Shown here: positions 7,709 through 17,425 of the stretch, piece after piece
Layout of the letters: every line of letters starts with the position of its first letter
Position numbering within the stretch: the stretch's first letter is position 1
NCBI GenBank assembly: GCA_012798535.1
Contig: JAAZMZ010000088.1
Location: forward strand, 1-47,774
DNA: 47,774 bases
Origin: Leptolinea sp.
GTDB lineage: Bacteria > Chloroflexota > Anaerolineae > Anaerolineales > Anaerolineaceae
Direction: 5' to 3'
Made by a program: the position numbers and the translations under genes
The notes under the pieces: model-generated
Seen by the model: only the letters and a program-made list of their open reading frames with translations
Databases searched by the model: none
Told to the model about the DNA's origin: nothing

Positions 7709-8503
7709 ATGAAAAGCATGACTCAATTCACATTTGTCCCGGAATCAAATACTGAAACAATCGAGAGATTGCGTGACCAGTACCTGGCCGATCTACCGTT
7801 TGCACAGGAGTACTATATTGAACTGATGCTGAACAGAGCCGGATTATATGTCATCAAATCTGCGGAGGATCCCGTTGGATATTTCTTTCTTAGTGCGGAT
7901 GCCTGCCTGCTGGAGTATTACCTGGCGCCACAACATTTCCCTGAAATTGATTCCGTGTTTGGCAAAATTTTAGGTGACTTCAAAGTGGAGAAAGCACTCT
8001 GTAAATCATTCGATGCGTCATTGCTTTCCTGCTGCAGCCAGTATCATAAATCCTTTCGGCCAACTGGCATTCTATTTCGGGAATATCATAAACAACCGGC
8101 GATTCATTCGCCCGGCACATTATCCATTCGCCTGGCGATTCCATCAGACGAACCGAACATCGTCACCATCAATGAGGAAGTATTCGATGATCCTTCGGAG
8201 GTCATTTCATATATAACATCGCATCAGTTGTTTATTTATGAAAAAGAGAGCAATTTGGTTGGATTCGGGATCTTCTCGCGCATCATTCCCGGTAGAAAGG
8301 ACTATGATGTCGGTATGCTGATTCACCCGTCTTTTCGGGGCAAGGGATATGGCCAGTATATCATCCAGCATCTGGTGGATTTCTGCCATGAAAATGGCTG
8401 GAATCCGGTGGCCGGATGTGAATACAGGAATACCGCCTCACGGAGATGTCTGGAAAAATCCGGGTTCGTTGCCCGTCATCGTTTATTTGAGTTTTCATTC
8501 TGA
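7709..8503 (+). CDS. GNAT-family N-acetyltransferase
   Basis: The 264-residue protein ends in a GNAT domain (about 128-264). The acetyl-CoA loop is RGKGYGQYI preceded by the VGMLIHPSF strand, and the final NTASRRCLEKSGF is the usual motif B helix. The first 125 residues form a less conserved domain. It transfers an acyl group from CoA to an unknown amine. It precedes the adenosine deaminase-type gene by 31 bases and may be cotranscribed. The start is uncertain: there is only a GAAAGGG about 15 bases upstream. Confidence 0.8.
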   Translation: MKSMTQFTFVPESNTETIERLRDQYLADLPFAQEYYIELMLNRAGLYVIKSAEDPVGYFFLSADACLLEYYLAPQHFPEIDSVFGKILGDFKVEKALCKSFDASLLSCCSQYHKSFRPTGILFREYHKQPAIHSPGTLSIRLAIPSDEPNIVTINEEVFDDPSEVISYITSHQLFIYEKESNLVGFGIFSRIIPGRKDYDVGMLIHPSFRGKGYGQYIIQHLVDFCHENGWNPVAGCEYRNTASRRCLEKSGFVARHRLFEFSF

Positions 8504-8534
8504 ATATATTCAAGAGAATAGAGGTTAAAAGAAC

Positions 8535-9554
8535 ATGCATATCCACGATTTCATCCGCCGAATGCCTAAAGTTGAATTGCACGTCCATCTGGAAGGTTCC
8601 ATTCAGCCTGCCACCCTCCTTCACCTGGCCGAAAGGAATCATGTCAGCTTACCCGCCCAGACTGTTGAAGATTTACGCACATGGTATCAATTCTCAGACT
8701 TCAATCATTTTATCGAGGTCTATCTGGCCATTTGCAGTTGCATTCGTTCCGCTGATGATCTTGAACTGATCGCAACCGAGTTTATTAAGGATCGCGCCGC
8801 CCAGAACATCCGCTACAGTGAGGTTATTTATACCCCTTTTACCCATCTCCCTCATATTCCGCTGGATGACCAACTATCGGCTATAAATCAAGCCCGGCAA
8901 AAGGGATTTGCCAAATATGGTGTGCGCATCAGCATGGCTCCTGATATTTCCCGGGAAATGCGGCCGATTGAAGACAGCCAGATGATTGCCCGCTGGGCAA
9001 TCAAAAATCGTGATAACGGGATTTCCTCTCTCGGATTGGGAGGTCCGGAAGTCGATAACCCTCCGGAACTCTTCACGGAGACATTCAAAATTGCCCGGGA
9101 AGCCGGTTTTCCGGCTACACCACATGCCGGCGAAACCATGGGGCCGGTCAGCATCTGGGGTGCCATTCGTTCATTGAACGCAGTGCGGATAGGTCATGGG
9201 GTACGCTGCCTGGAAGATGCCTCACTGGTTGAGTACTTAAAGAAAACACAGATCCCGTTGGAAGTCTGCCCGTCCAGCAATGTCTGCTTGAAAGTGGTGC
9301 CTTCTCTGGCAGAGCATCCGCTCCCAAGGCTGTTGGAAGCCGGTTTGTTTGTGACCATCAACTCCGATGATCCTCCCATGTTCAATACTGATCTGACGCA
9401 GGAATATTTACGTATCACAGATCAGTTCAACTTCTCTGTCACTCAGATCAAGCAATTTGTCTTCAATGCCATTCAGGTCAGCCTGCAATCAGAGGCAGAA
9501 AAGCAGGTTTTAAAAAAGGAATTCACGGACCAGTTTGATATCCTGCAGAAGTGA
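8535..9554 (+). CDS. Adenosine deaminase-family protein
   Basis: The 339-residue length fits the family. PKVELHVHLEGS holds the first zinc histidines, HAGE (the proton-donor glutamate) and RIGHG (histidine) follow, then SSN and NSDDPPMF, where the aspartate completes the zinc site. These enzymes hydrolyse adenosine, adenine or related purines to the inosine or hypoxanthine form plus ammonia in the cytoplasm. The sequence alone does not fix the substrate among adenosine, adenine and aminodeoxyfutalosine. AGAGG lies ahead of the ATG. Confidence 0.9.
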   Translation: MHIHDFIRRMPKVELHVHLEGSIQPATLLHLAERNHVSLPAQTVEDLRTWYQFSDFNHFIEVYLAICSCIRSADDLELIATEFIKDRAAQNIRYSEVIYTPFTHLPHIPLDDQLSAINQARQKGFAKYGVRISMAPDISREMRPIEDSQMIARWAIKNRDNGISSLGLGGPEVDNPPELFTETFKIAREAGFPATPHAGETMGPVSIWGAIRSLNAVRIGHGVRCLEDASLVEYLKKTQIPLEVCPSSNVCLKVVPSLAEHPLPRLLEAGLFVTINSDDPPMFNTDLTQEYLRITDQFNFSVTQIKQFVFNAIQVSLQSEAEKQVLKKEFTDQFDILQK

Positions 9555-9582
9555 CCATGTTTGACGGCGTGATCAGGATTTC

Positions 9583-10857
9583 TCAAACTGGTTTTACCTG
9601 CACCTGATTACGGCCGGAAGACTTGGCTGTATACAGAGAATCATCGGCCGCTTTCAGGACGGTGAAAACATCACCGCTTCCCGCAATCTCGCCGCAGGCC
9701 AATCCGGCACTGATGGTAACCACATGGCTTACTTTTGATCCCGAGTGTTGTACGCCTGCTTTTCTGACATCTTGCACGATGTTTCGGGCTATCTTCTCCC
9801 CGGCTGCCAGTTCCGTTTCTGGCAGGATGATGATGAATTCCTCACCCCCATACCGGCCGGCCAGATCGCGTTTACGGTGAATCGAAGTTTGAATGATCGA
9901 AGCGACCTGATGCAGACAGGAATCACCGGCGGCGTGACCGTAAATATCATTGTATTCCTTAAAATAATCGATATCGATCATAATGATGGATAGCACTTCC
10001 GGCCGCATCTGATTCAAGTTAGACAGATAATTATCCACCTCACGCCGGTTTGCCAATCCTGTCAGGGCATCCATTGTGGAAATTTGATTGAGATACCGGT
10101 TTTGATCCTGTAATATCCGTTTGCGAATTTTTTCTCGAAAGCTGAACAGGAAATTGTACCGATATTCCCGGTCGAGGAAATAATTGGCGAAAATTGTCAT
10201 GATGATGCTGGTCAGGAAAAATACGCTATTTGTATACGGCACCATCGGGGGAAGATGAGGATCGAGTGGAAAAAAGAGGGCAAAAAGAACGAACATTATC
10301 GCTGAGGACAGACAGGCATAGATAAATTGAAGTCTGAAGAATAAATTCCCATACGTTACCACGAGAATCAAAGCGGGAAAGTAGAAAATAGCGTCGCGGT
10401 CGGTGCTGATATTTGTCAGGTAAATATAACTTATCCCGGCAGCCACCACGATCAGAAATCTACTCAGATCTTGAAGCCAGAAACGGTACCATCGGTGGTT
10501 TATAAAAAGCGCCAGAATGGCCAGCGGAGTAAAAACTCCAAGGCGCACGATCAAGGCTGTCGTAAATACATCGGTCAGGATGATATAGTCAACCAGGAGA
10601 GAGAGATCATACACAAGAATGGCGATGATGCTTCCGATCAGTAGACTCTGCCGATTATTCTGCCGGTTTTCGGTTCGGAAATGATCTTCCAGAGGAAATC
10701 CGAAATGCAGGGGAGTATCTTTCCTGGAAATATAACCTTCTATTTTTTCGCCCAGTTTATGGATGTCTTCTGTCGATAATGCAGGCAGAAATACCACATC
10801 ATCCTCAAGAACGGGTTTTCCTTGTTCGGTGTTATTCGTTGCCGGTAAGTCGGTCAT
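9583..10857 (-). CDS. Membrane diguanylate cyclase (second of tandem pair)
   Basis: The 424-residue protein has a cytoplasmic N-terminus, about six membrane helices (70-230), a linker and a GGDEF domain. GGEEF at 337-341 is an active-site form and RKRD at 328-331 is the inhibitory I-site, so it should make c-di-GMP from two GTP and be product-inhibited. Its ATG overlaps the stop of the upstream cyclase by four bases (ATGA), so the two are translationally coupled. The membrane domain resembles that of the upstream gene. The signal it senses is unknown. Confidence 0.92.
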   Translation of the reverse strand: MTDLPATNNTEQGKPVLEDDVVFLPALSTEDIHKLGEKIEGYISRKDTPLHFGFPLEDHFRTENRQNNRQSLLIGSIIAILVYDLSLLVDYIILTDVFTTALIVRLGVFTPLAILALFINHRWYRFWLQDLSRFLIVVAAGISYIYLTNISTDRDAIFYFPALILVVTYGNLFFRLQFIYACLSSAIMFVLFALFFPLDPHLPPMVPYTNSVFFLTSIIMTIFANYFLDREYRYNFLFSFREKIRKRILQDQNRYLNQISTMDALTGLANRREVDNYLSNLNQMRPEVLSIIMIDIDYFKEYNDIYGHAAGDSCLHQVASIIQTSIHRKRDLAGRYGGEEFIIILPETELAAGEKIARNIVQDVRKAGVQHSGSKVSHVVTISAGLACGEIAGSGDVFTVLKAADDSLYTAKSSGRNQVQVKPV

Positions 10858-12107
10858 GCTGAAGCAACCCTGTTCCGACCTTCCGATTTAGCTTTGTATA
10901 AGGCTTCATCGGCGTCCAGCAATAGTTGCCTGGGATTGGTATCAAAATGGATCTGCCCCGCAGAAACACCGGCACTGATCGTCACAACATTCGCAACAGG
11001 TGATGAAGCATGCGGCATGGATAGCTGCATCACCCCGGCGCGAATTTCCTCTGCTTTCTTGATCGCAGCCGGCATATCCGCCTCCGGCATAAACACAATA
11101 AACTCTTCTCCGCCAATCCGGCCAACCACGTCTCCACGGCGTCGAATGATCTGTTTCAATACCCTGGCCACACTTTTCAGACAATCATCCCCGGCTGGAT
11201 GTCCATAAGTATCGTTGTACTTTTTAAAGTGATCTATATCCAGCATTATTACGGCCAGCATATTCGGATGCGGATCCTCGTATAACCGGGCGACGTACTC
11301 ATCAATTTCCCGGCGGTTTGCCAGTCTCGTCAACGGATCAAGTAAAGCCAGTCTGGATAGTTTCCGGTTTTGTGTCGCCAGTTGACCCTGTCTGATTCGC
11401 TCCAGAAGAGAATAGAGAAAACTGAGCTTTTGTTCACGTTCCAGGACATAGTTTGAATACAGGGTAAGAACATTACAACCAAACAGGATCATGATATTGG
11501 CCATCGGCACTTGAACGGGCAAGGTTGGCAAAGATGGAAAAAAGAAAATGTAGGTGATGAACAGTAAGGCGGATGAAACCAGAGCATCCCAGAAGTGCAT
11601 CCGCATCACCAGATTGCTGTAGGTAATTACCAGGATCAAACCAGGATGATAGAAAATCTTGTTTTCACTGTTGCTGAAAGCCATGAGAAAAATCAGGGAA
11701 ATGCCTGTCAAATAATTCAAAACCGCCATCGCAGTTTCGCGAAAGGCAGGAGAAACGCCTCTTTGAAATAATCCCAACAGAAGTAGAACAAGCGGAGTCA
11801 TCACTCCCAGACGGATGATCAATGCGGTTTGAAATACATCTTCAATGATCGTCTGGTCGATAATGAGAAAAAAATCATAAATGACCATACCCAGCAATGC
11901 GTACAAACTTAATTGTCTGAGCCGGTACGCTCCGGTTTCCTGTTCATAAATATCTTCGATATCAGCAGGAAATTTCAGATATCGCAATCTGGAATCAATA
12001 GTTATTTTGACTTGCATGAAAAGCGCCGCCGACTGCCCGCCGCTGGATCGAGAGGCAGTAACCGCGTCAGGCAAACTCGTTTTCTTAATTTCCATTTTAG
12101 GACGCAT
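10854..12107 (-). CDS. Membrane diguanylate cyclase (first of tandem pair)
   Basis: The 417-residue protein has about six membrane helices (64-225) and a GGDEF domain with GGEEF at 332-336 and an RRGD I-site at 323-326. It should synthesise c-di-GMP. EDVFQTALIIRLGVMTPL in the membrane part aligns with TDVFTTALIVRLGVFTPL in the next gene, so the two share a sensor by duplication. The ATG at 12107 and a second ATG at 12095 are both possible; neither has a clear ribosome site. Confidence 0.92.
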   Translation of the reverse strand: MRPKMEIKKTSLPDAVTASRSSGGQSAALFMQVKITIDSRLRYLKFPADIEDIYEQETGAYRLRQLSLYALLGMVIYDFFLIIDQTIIEDVFQTALIIRLGVMTPLVLLLLGLFQRGVSPAFRETAMAVLNYLTGISLIFLMAFSNSENKIFYHPGLILVITYSNLVMRMHFWDALVSSALLFITYIFFFPSLPTLPVQVPMANIMILFGCNVLTLYSNYVLEREQKLSFLYSLLERIRQGQLATQNRKLSRLALLDPLTRLANRREIDEYVARLYEDPHPNMLAVIMLDIDHFKKYNDTYGHPAGDDCLKSVARVLKQIIRRRGDVVGRIGGEEFIVFMPEADMPAAIKKAEEIRAGVMQLSMPHASSPVANVVTISAGVSAGQIHFDTNPRQLLLDADEALYKAKSEGRNRVASA

Positions 12108-12337
12108 CAGAAAATAAATAACAATAAATCGGGATTTGAGGGTAAGAACAGTATAGCGAAATTTATCTGGAATTGCTTCATTTTTACCTCTTGCATTTAA
12201 ATTTTTTATTCAGATAATCAAAATTTGAAAGAATATCTGTAAAGGTATTCTAAATAAGCTCCATAATTATTGAGAATTCCTCATTCAATTGGTAGAATCA
12301 ATTGGTTTTGGTAAATAGAAAGGAACCAGGCTCTGCT

Positions 12338-12802
12338 ATGGATTACAAAAAAATACCCATGGAACATGATAAGAAGATCGCGTTGGTCGCTCACGATAAT
12401 AAGAAGAAGGATTTGCTGGAATGGGCGAAATTCAACCGTGACCTGCTGGCTCATCATAAGGTTTTCGCCACCGGAACCACCGGTGAATTGTTGGAAAAGG
12501 AACTCGGCTTCCATATCAATAAATTGCAAAGCGGTCCGCTGGGGGGTGACCAGCAGATCGGTGCGAAGATCACTGAGAGTAAGATCGATTTTTTAATCTT
12601 TTTCTGGGATCCGCTCGAACCGGTTCCGCATGATCCGGATGTAAAAGCCTTGCTGCGTATGGCCATGGTCTGGAATATCCCGACCGCCTGCAACCGTTCA
12701 TCCGCCGATTTCATGATTTCCTCTCCTTTGATGGATGGAGAATATGATCGCATCGTTCCGGATTATGGATATTATCGCACCCGGAAAATTGTGACCGGTT
12801 AA
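12338..12802 (+). CDS. mgsA: Methylglyoxal synthase
   Basis: The 154-residue protein matches the family length and sequence: [34 protein letters not shown] (phosphate loop), [14 protein letters not shown] with the catalytic aspartate, and [20 protein letters not shown] with catalytic His and Asp. It converts dihydroxyacetone phosphate to methylglyoxal and phosphate, a bypass that relieves phosphate limitation or sugar-phosphate stress. The ATG at 12338 is chosen; AAGGA lies about 14 bases ahead, and an upstream TTG at 12302 adds an unconserved leader. The 230-base upstream gap holds two direct CAATTGGT copies (12286 and 12299), 13 bases apart. Confidence 0.95.
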   Translation: MDYKKIPMEHDKKIALVAHDNKKKDLLEWAKFNRDLLAHHKVFATGTTGELLEKELGFHINKLQSGPLGGDQQIGAKITESKIDFLIFFWDPLEPVPHDPDVKALLRMAMVWNIPTACNRSSADFMISSPLMDGEYDRIVPDYGYYRTRKIVTG

Positions 12803-12827
12803 GGTCCATCGGTCGAAGAACCCATCC

Positions 12828-15296
12828 TTAAATTTTGTGTATACTCCCCGGGATTTCTACTCCAGGGAGAATCTTCGCGTACATCAGGTCTGCGTTCACC
12901 TGAAAGCAATCCAATGGTCTGGACAGGTAAAAACCCTGCCCGTAATTGCATCCGAGATCGCGGAGCACATCCAACTGGTAGGCTGTTTCGATACCTTCGG
13001 CGGTTGTTTCCATGCCCAAACTCTGGGCCATTCGAATGATGGCGGAAATGAGTTCGACATATTTCCGGCCGTTGCCCACTTCCTGGATGAAGGAGCGGTC
13101 AATCTTGATGACATCAACAGGAATGTGTTGAATATAACTTAATGAAGAATATCCCGTGCCAAAGTCATCGATCTGAAGATGTACTCCCATTTTTTTCAGG
13201 GATGTGAACAATTCAGATTCGGCCTGTTGATTCTCAAGCAGCACACTTTCAGTGATCTCAAGTTTCAGCGCAGTTGGGTTCAATCCGGTTCTCGCCAGGA
13301 TTCCCCCCAGCTTCTGGACAAAATCAATTTGTGCAAACTGCCTGCCTGAAATATTGACATTGATGAAAAGCATCCTGGATGAGAGGGATTGTTCATGCCA
13401 TATCTTCATCTGAGTGCAGGCTTCTGAAAGCACCCAGTCACCTATCTCGACGATCAAGCCTGTCTCTTCGGCTAACGGGATGAACATCTGTGGAGGAACC
13501 AGGCCGAGTCGCGGATTATGCCAGCGGATGAGCGCTTCAAAACCCTGAATTTCACTGGTTTCGATGGAATAGATCGGTTGATATTGCAGTTTGAATTCAT
13601 GATTTTCCACGGCATTTCGCAATTCGGTCTCGATTAAAACTTTCTGGGTTGCCTGTGTCCGCATATCCGGATTGAAAACCGTAAATCGGGATTTACCGGC
13701 CTCTTTCGCGTGATACATGGCAATATCCGCGTCGCGTAAAACTTCATTCGCCGTGGAATACCCGTTCATGTTCATGACGATCCCGATACTCACAGAAACA
13801 TGAACCTTTTCATTTCCAACCTTGATCGGCGTTTTGAATTCCTTCAAAATCCGTTGACCCGTCTGTATAGCGGACTGATCATCTCCGTTGTTTTCCAACA
13901 GGATAATGAATTCATCGCCTCCCAACCGGGCGACCGTATCAATGGAACGGATACACTCCCGTAAATGGCAGGCAGCCTGGACCAGCAATTCATCCCCGAA
14001 GGAATGACCTTTTGTATCATTGATCAGTTTAAATTGATCCAGGTCAAGAAACAGAACCGAGTAATTTGTTCCCGGATGGCGTTTGATATGTTGAATGGCC
14101 ATTTCCAACCTATCCATGAACAGGCCACGGTTTGGAAGTTGCGTAAGATAATCATGTAGCGCATCATAAGCCAGACGTTCCTCCGCCTTCTTACGCTCGG
14201 ATACTTCAAATCCCAGGATTTGATTGGCAGTCTCAAGTTCTGCGGCCTGCTTCTTTACAGTGTCGATCGATTCCTGAATACGCGAGAGTAGTCTATTGAG
14301 TTCATAGTTCGACACTATTTGTTTTCCCAAGACAATGATCCACACAACCACGGCCAGCCAGAATATTTGTTGAAAAGCCATCGGGAGTAATACGAATTGA
14401 CGGTGGAAGAGCATCAGGATCAAAATCAATAAAGCGAGTAATGGATAATAAGAAAAGAGGCCATTTGTCATGCCAAGAATTGTCGAAGACAGTCTATCAT
14501 CTTCAGCCGATTTCTGTGCGATCATAATCTGCCACAGGCCAGCCGAACATGTTAATAGATTCTGAATAACCCATCCAGAATCAGTATTGCTTCCGGAGAT
14601 ATAGGTTTTATTAATAGATTGAATGGAAAATATACTATCCGTAATGGCCATCACGCTTATACCGATCAAAATCAAAAGAATCGGACCGGCGTTTCTTCCA
14701 TTCAATCTGTTGTAAAGGATAACCAGCACCGTCCCCAGCAGGATCAGATCTCCAATCGGATAGATGAAAGATAATGCTCTCTCGAACAGGGGTAGATTCA
14801 GGCTTTTCAAGTATATCGGTGCCAGTACATAATTCCAGAATACAGCTATACCGCCCAGCAGAATTGCCAGGAAGTCAAAAGCTCGTTTTGGCCAATTGAT
14901 AAAAACGGATTGCTGAATTGGGAATTTTAGAATGGCCAGAAGAAATAAAGGATAAAAAGATATATAAAATAGATCGGCGGCAGAAGGATAAGGAGCGATA
15001 TGAAATCCTACTTCTTCCACTGCCCAGATCAAATCACCCGTTGTGTAAACCAACTGAGCGATACCAAGATACATCCAGGCTTTCGCATTGGCAGGAGAGT
15101 ATCGATGCGTTCGATAAGCCGCAATAAAGAGGCTTATCGATGCCCCCAGACCAATAAGCGGAGCCTCGATATCAGTGAAAAGGATTAATTTTTCCGGTTC
15201 AATGGAAGAAAAGGTTGTGATCGCATGAACGATCGCGATTGCGATGATGATTGAATACAAATAAAGCAGCGGGTTGATTCTTCTTTTCAAACCCAT
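12828..15296 (-). CDS. Membrane GGDEF-EAL protein
   Basis: The 822-residue protein (from ATG 15296) has about nine to ten membrane helices (10-325), a coiled linker (335-375), a GGDEF domain with intact GGDEF at 459-463, and an EAL domain with EAL at 587-589, DDFGTGYSS at 710-718 and AEGIE near 766. Both catalytic sets look intact, so it could make or break c-di-GMP; in such hybrids the GGDEF domain often only binds GTP to activate the phosphodiesterase. A TTG at 15323 is an alternative start. An inverted repeat lies about 50 bases upstream. Confidence 0.92.
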   Translation of the reverse strand: MGLKRRINPLLYLYSIIIAIAIVHAITTFSSIEPEKLILFTDIEAPLIGLGASISLFIAAYRTHRYSPANAKAWMYLGIAQLVYTTGDLIWAVEEVGFHIAPYPSAADLFYISFYPLFLLAILKFPIQQSVFINWPKRAFDFLAILLGGIAVFWNYVLAPIYLKSLNLPLFERALSFIYPIGDLILLGTVLVILYNRLNGRNAGPILLILIGISVMAITDSIFSIQSINKTYISGSNTDSGWVIQNLLTCSAGLWQIMIAQKSAEDDRLSSTILGMTNGLFSYYPLLALLILILMLFHRQFVLLPMAFQQIFWLAVVVWIIVLGKQIVSNYELNRLLSRIQESIDTVKKQAAELETANQILGFEVSERKKAEERLAYDALHDYLTQLPNRGLFMDRLEMAIQHIKRHPGTNYSVLFLDLDQFKLINDTKGHSFGDELLVQAACHLRECIRSIDTVARLGGDEFIILLENNGDDQSAIQTGQRILKEFKTPIKVGNEKVHVSVSIGIVMNMNGYSTANEVLRDADIAMYHAKEAGKSRFTVFNPDMRTQATQKVLIETELRNAVENHEFKLQYQPIYSIETSEIQGFEALIRWHNPRLGLVPPQMFIPLAEETGLIVEIGDWVLSEACTQMKIWHEQSLSSRMLFINVNISGRQFAQIDFVQKLGGILARTGLNPTALKLEITESVLLENQQAESELFTSLKKMGVHLQIDDFGTGYSSLSYIQHIPVDVIKIDRSFIQEVGNGRKYVELISAIIRMAQSLGMETTAEGIETAYQLDVLRDLGCNYGQGFYLSRPLDCFQVNADLMYAKILPGVEIPGSIHKI

Positions 15297-15347
15297 AATG
15301 TGGTCTACCAGAAAAAACAACAAATAATTAATACATATAAATTAAAC

Positions 15348-15376
15348 CATAAACTTACTTAAAAGGTACGTTTATG
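15348..15376. promoter_or_regulatory. Inverted repeat upstream of the GGDEF-EAL gene
   Basis: CATAAACTTAC (15348-15358) and GTACGTTTATG (15366-15376) are reverse complements at 10 of 11 positions, with a seven-base AT-rich spacer. The position suggests an operator. The regulator is unknown. Confidence 0.4.
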
Positions 15377-15437
15377 ATCAATATTTAATTATTTATTTAC
15401 CTGATGTCTTACATAATTGGAGCATGAAGCTTGTGGA

Positions 15438-16616
15438 CTAACAATAAGCCCTGGTCATTATCTGAATTGTCTCATCCATAGACAAATTGTAAGGATCAAC
15501 TTTAAAAAGGCCTCCCATGGCATGCCAGGCGTTCTCAGCCAGTGCCGGTATTTCACTTTTTAAAATCCCATACCCTGACATCTTCAGGTCATCCACTCCG
15601 CAGGCTTTCTGCAGTTTGATCAATGCCTTAATAAAAGCAGCCGGCTTGTTAGAGGAAGGAATTTGAGTAATATCCTCTCCCATGGCCTTCGCCATGTCAA
15701 TATATCTTTCCGGTGTCTTTTCAAGGAAGAATGAGTGGTATGCCTCAGATAGCATGATCAAGCCGGCGCCGTGGGCGATATCCGGATGATAGGCGCTGAG
15801 GGCATGTTCCATGGAATGTTCTGACGTGCAGCTTGAAAGAGATTCCACCATCCCCGCCAGAGTATTGGCCAACGCCACCTGTGTGCGGGCTTCCAGATTT
15901 TTGCCATCCTTCACAGCCTCTGGCAAATAACGGGCAATCAATTCAATGCTTTTCAAAGCCAACACATCACTGATCGGATTGGCTGTCGTGGCGATATACC
16001 CCTCACTCGAATGGAAGAAGGCATCAAATCCCTGATAAGCGGTGAGATGTGGCGGTACACTCAGCATTAGTTCCGGGTCGACAATGGACAATGCGGGAAA
16101 AGTATGCCGGTTCCCAAAACCGATTTTTTCACGGGTTTCTTCTTTGGTAATGACCGTCCATGGATCAGCCTCGGTGCCTGTACCAGCTGTGGTGGTAATC
16201 GCGACAACCGGCAGCGCGCCAAATGTGGTTGGCAGACCTTTTCCGCTTCCACTGCCGATGTAATCCCAATAATCGCCAGGGTTTTTGGCCATCACGGCGA
16301 TGCTTTTCGCCGAATCGATACTGCTTCCCCCGCCAAGCCCGATGATGAAATCACACCTCTCTTTTTTTGCCAGCGCGGCTGCTTCCATGACATGAGACTT
16401 GATGGGATTCGGCAAAATCCTGTCATAGATGACATAATCGATATTTCTCTGTTTCAACAGGGTGATTAACCGATCCAGATACCCATTCTGTCGCATGGAT
16501 TTACCGGCAGAGATAACGATGAGCGCTTTTGTTCCGGGCAAACTTTCGCTCTCCAGTTTATTCAACGAACCGGCTCCAAACAGAATCCGTGTTGGAATGA
16601 AATAATCGAAATTCAT
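15438..16616 (-). CDS. Iron-containing alcohol dehydrogenase
   Basis: The 392-residue protein has the NAD-binding GGGSSID at 95-101 and the metal ligands expected for the family: Asp198 and His202 (GFDAFFH), His271 (MEHA) and His282 (IAHG). These enzymes use NAD(P)H to interconvert alcohols and aldehydes or ketones; the substrate is unknown. The ATG at 16616 is preferred because AAGGAAAAGG lies just ahead; an upstream ATG at 16637 adds a short Lys-rich leader. Methylglyoxal synthase at 12.3 kb makes a reactive aldehyde that a reductase of this kind could detoxify, but the link is speculative. Confidence 0.93.
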   Translation of the reverse strand: MNFDYFIPTRILFGAGSLNKLESESLPGTKALIVISAGKSMRQNGYLDRLITLLKQRNIDYVIYDRILPNPIKSHVMEAAALAKKERCDFIIGLGGGSSIDSAKSIAVMAKNPGDYWDYIGSGSGKGLPTTFGALPVVAITTTAGTGTEADPWTVITKEETREKIGFGNRHTFPALSIVDPELMLSVPPHLTAYQGFDAFFHSSEGYIATTANPISDVLALKSIELIARYLPEAVKDGKNLEARTQVALANTLAGMVESLSSCTSEHSMEHALSAYHPDIAHGAGLIMLSEAYHSFFLEKTPERYIDMAKAMGEDITQIPSSNKPAAFIKALIKLQKACGVDDLKMSGYGILKSEIPALAENAWHAMGGLFKVDPYNLSMDETIQIMTRAYC

Positions 16617-16716
16617 ATCCTTTTCCTTTTTATTCACTCTATATATAGTAGGTTACATCGAAAAAGGTCGATTGTTTTTGACATTATACACACGGATGAT
16701 CACATACCGGTATTGT

Positions 16717-17421
16717 TTATAACAAACCGTTTTCCAATAATAATTTCTTGTCCTGTAGTAGAACTTTCGTCGGTCCATCGGCGGAAATCAACCCATCTTT
16801 CATGATGATCATACGTTCGGCGATACTATCTACCAGATCCAGATCGTGTGTGGCTATCAGCAAGGTTTGCGGTAGGGTTCGCAAAAGTTCAATCAATTCA
16901 CGCCGGGCGCGTGGATCAAGTCCCGCCGTCGGTTCATCCAGAACCAGGATTTTTGGTTCCATGGATAAGACGGTGGCAATGGCGATCCGTTTCTTTTCCC
17001 CACCTGAGAGATGATACGGATTGCGGTCTGCATACTCGTCCATCTGGACAGAGGCCAGTGAATCATTGACCCTTTTGTCGATTTCTTCTTTTTCCAATCC
17101 CTGGTACCTCGGTCCAAAAGCGACATCGTCGTATACGGTAATTGAAAACAACTGGTCATCCGGATTCTGAAAGACCATACCCACAAGTGCTCTGATTTTT
17201 CCCAGATTTTGCTTCATACATTCCATGCCGGCAACTTTGACTGAACCGTCACTGTGAAGAATGCCATTCAGATGAAGAAGCAATGTCGATTTCCCGGCAC
17301 CGTTCGCCCCTACTATTCCAATTTTTTCTCCGGCTTCTACAGATAAGGAGACATTCCTCAATGCTTCCTTTCCATCCGGGTAGGAGTAGGATAACTGCTG
17401 AATCTGAATGATTGCATCCAA
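16717..17421 (-). CDS. cbiO: Nickel/cobalt ECF transporter ATPase
   Basis: The 234-residue protein is an ABC ATPase of the CbiO type: Walker A GANGAGKST (38-46), Q-loop VFQNPDDQLF typical of ECF ATPases (Q85), signature LSGGEKKR (138-145) and Walker B LVLDEPTAGLDP (159-170). It powers metal uptake with the CbiQ and CbiM proteins encoded just upstream. The TTG at 17421 is preferred because AGGAAG lies eight bases before it, four bases after the cbiQ stop; an overlapping TTG at 17448 is possible. Only one ATPase gene is present, so it would act as a homodimer. Confidence 0.92.
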   Translation of the reverse strand: MDAIIQIQQLSYSYPDGKEALRNVSLSVEAGEKIGIVGANGAGKSTLLLHLNGILHSDGSVKVAGMECMKQNLGKIRALVGMVFQNPDDQLFSITVYDDVAFGPRYQGLEKEEIDKRVNDSLASVQMDEYADRNPYHLSGGEKKRIAIATVLSMEPKILVLDEPTAGLDPRARRELIELLRTLPQTLLIATHDLDLVDSIAERMIIMKDGLISADGPTKVLLQDKKLLLENGLL

Positions 17422-17425
17422 AATC

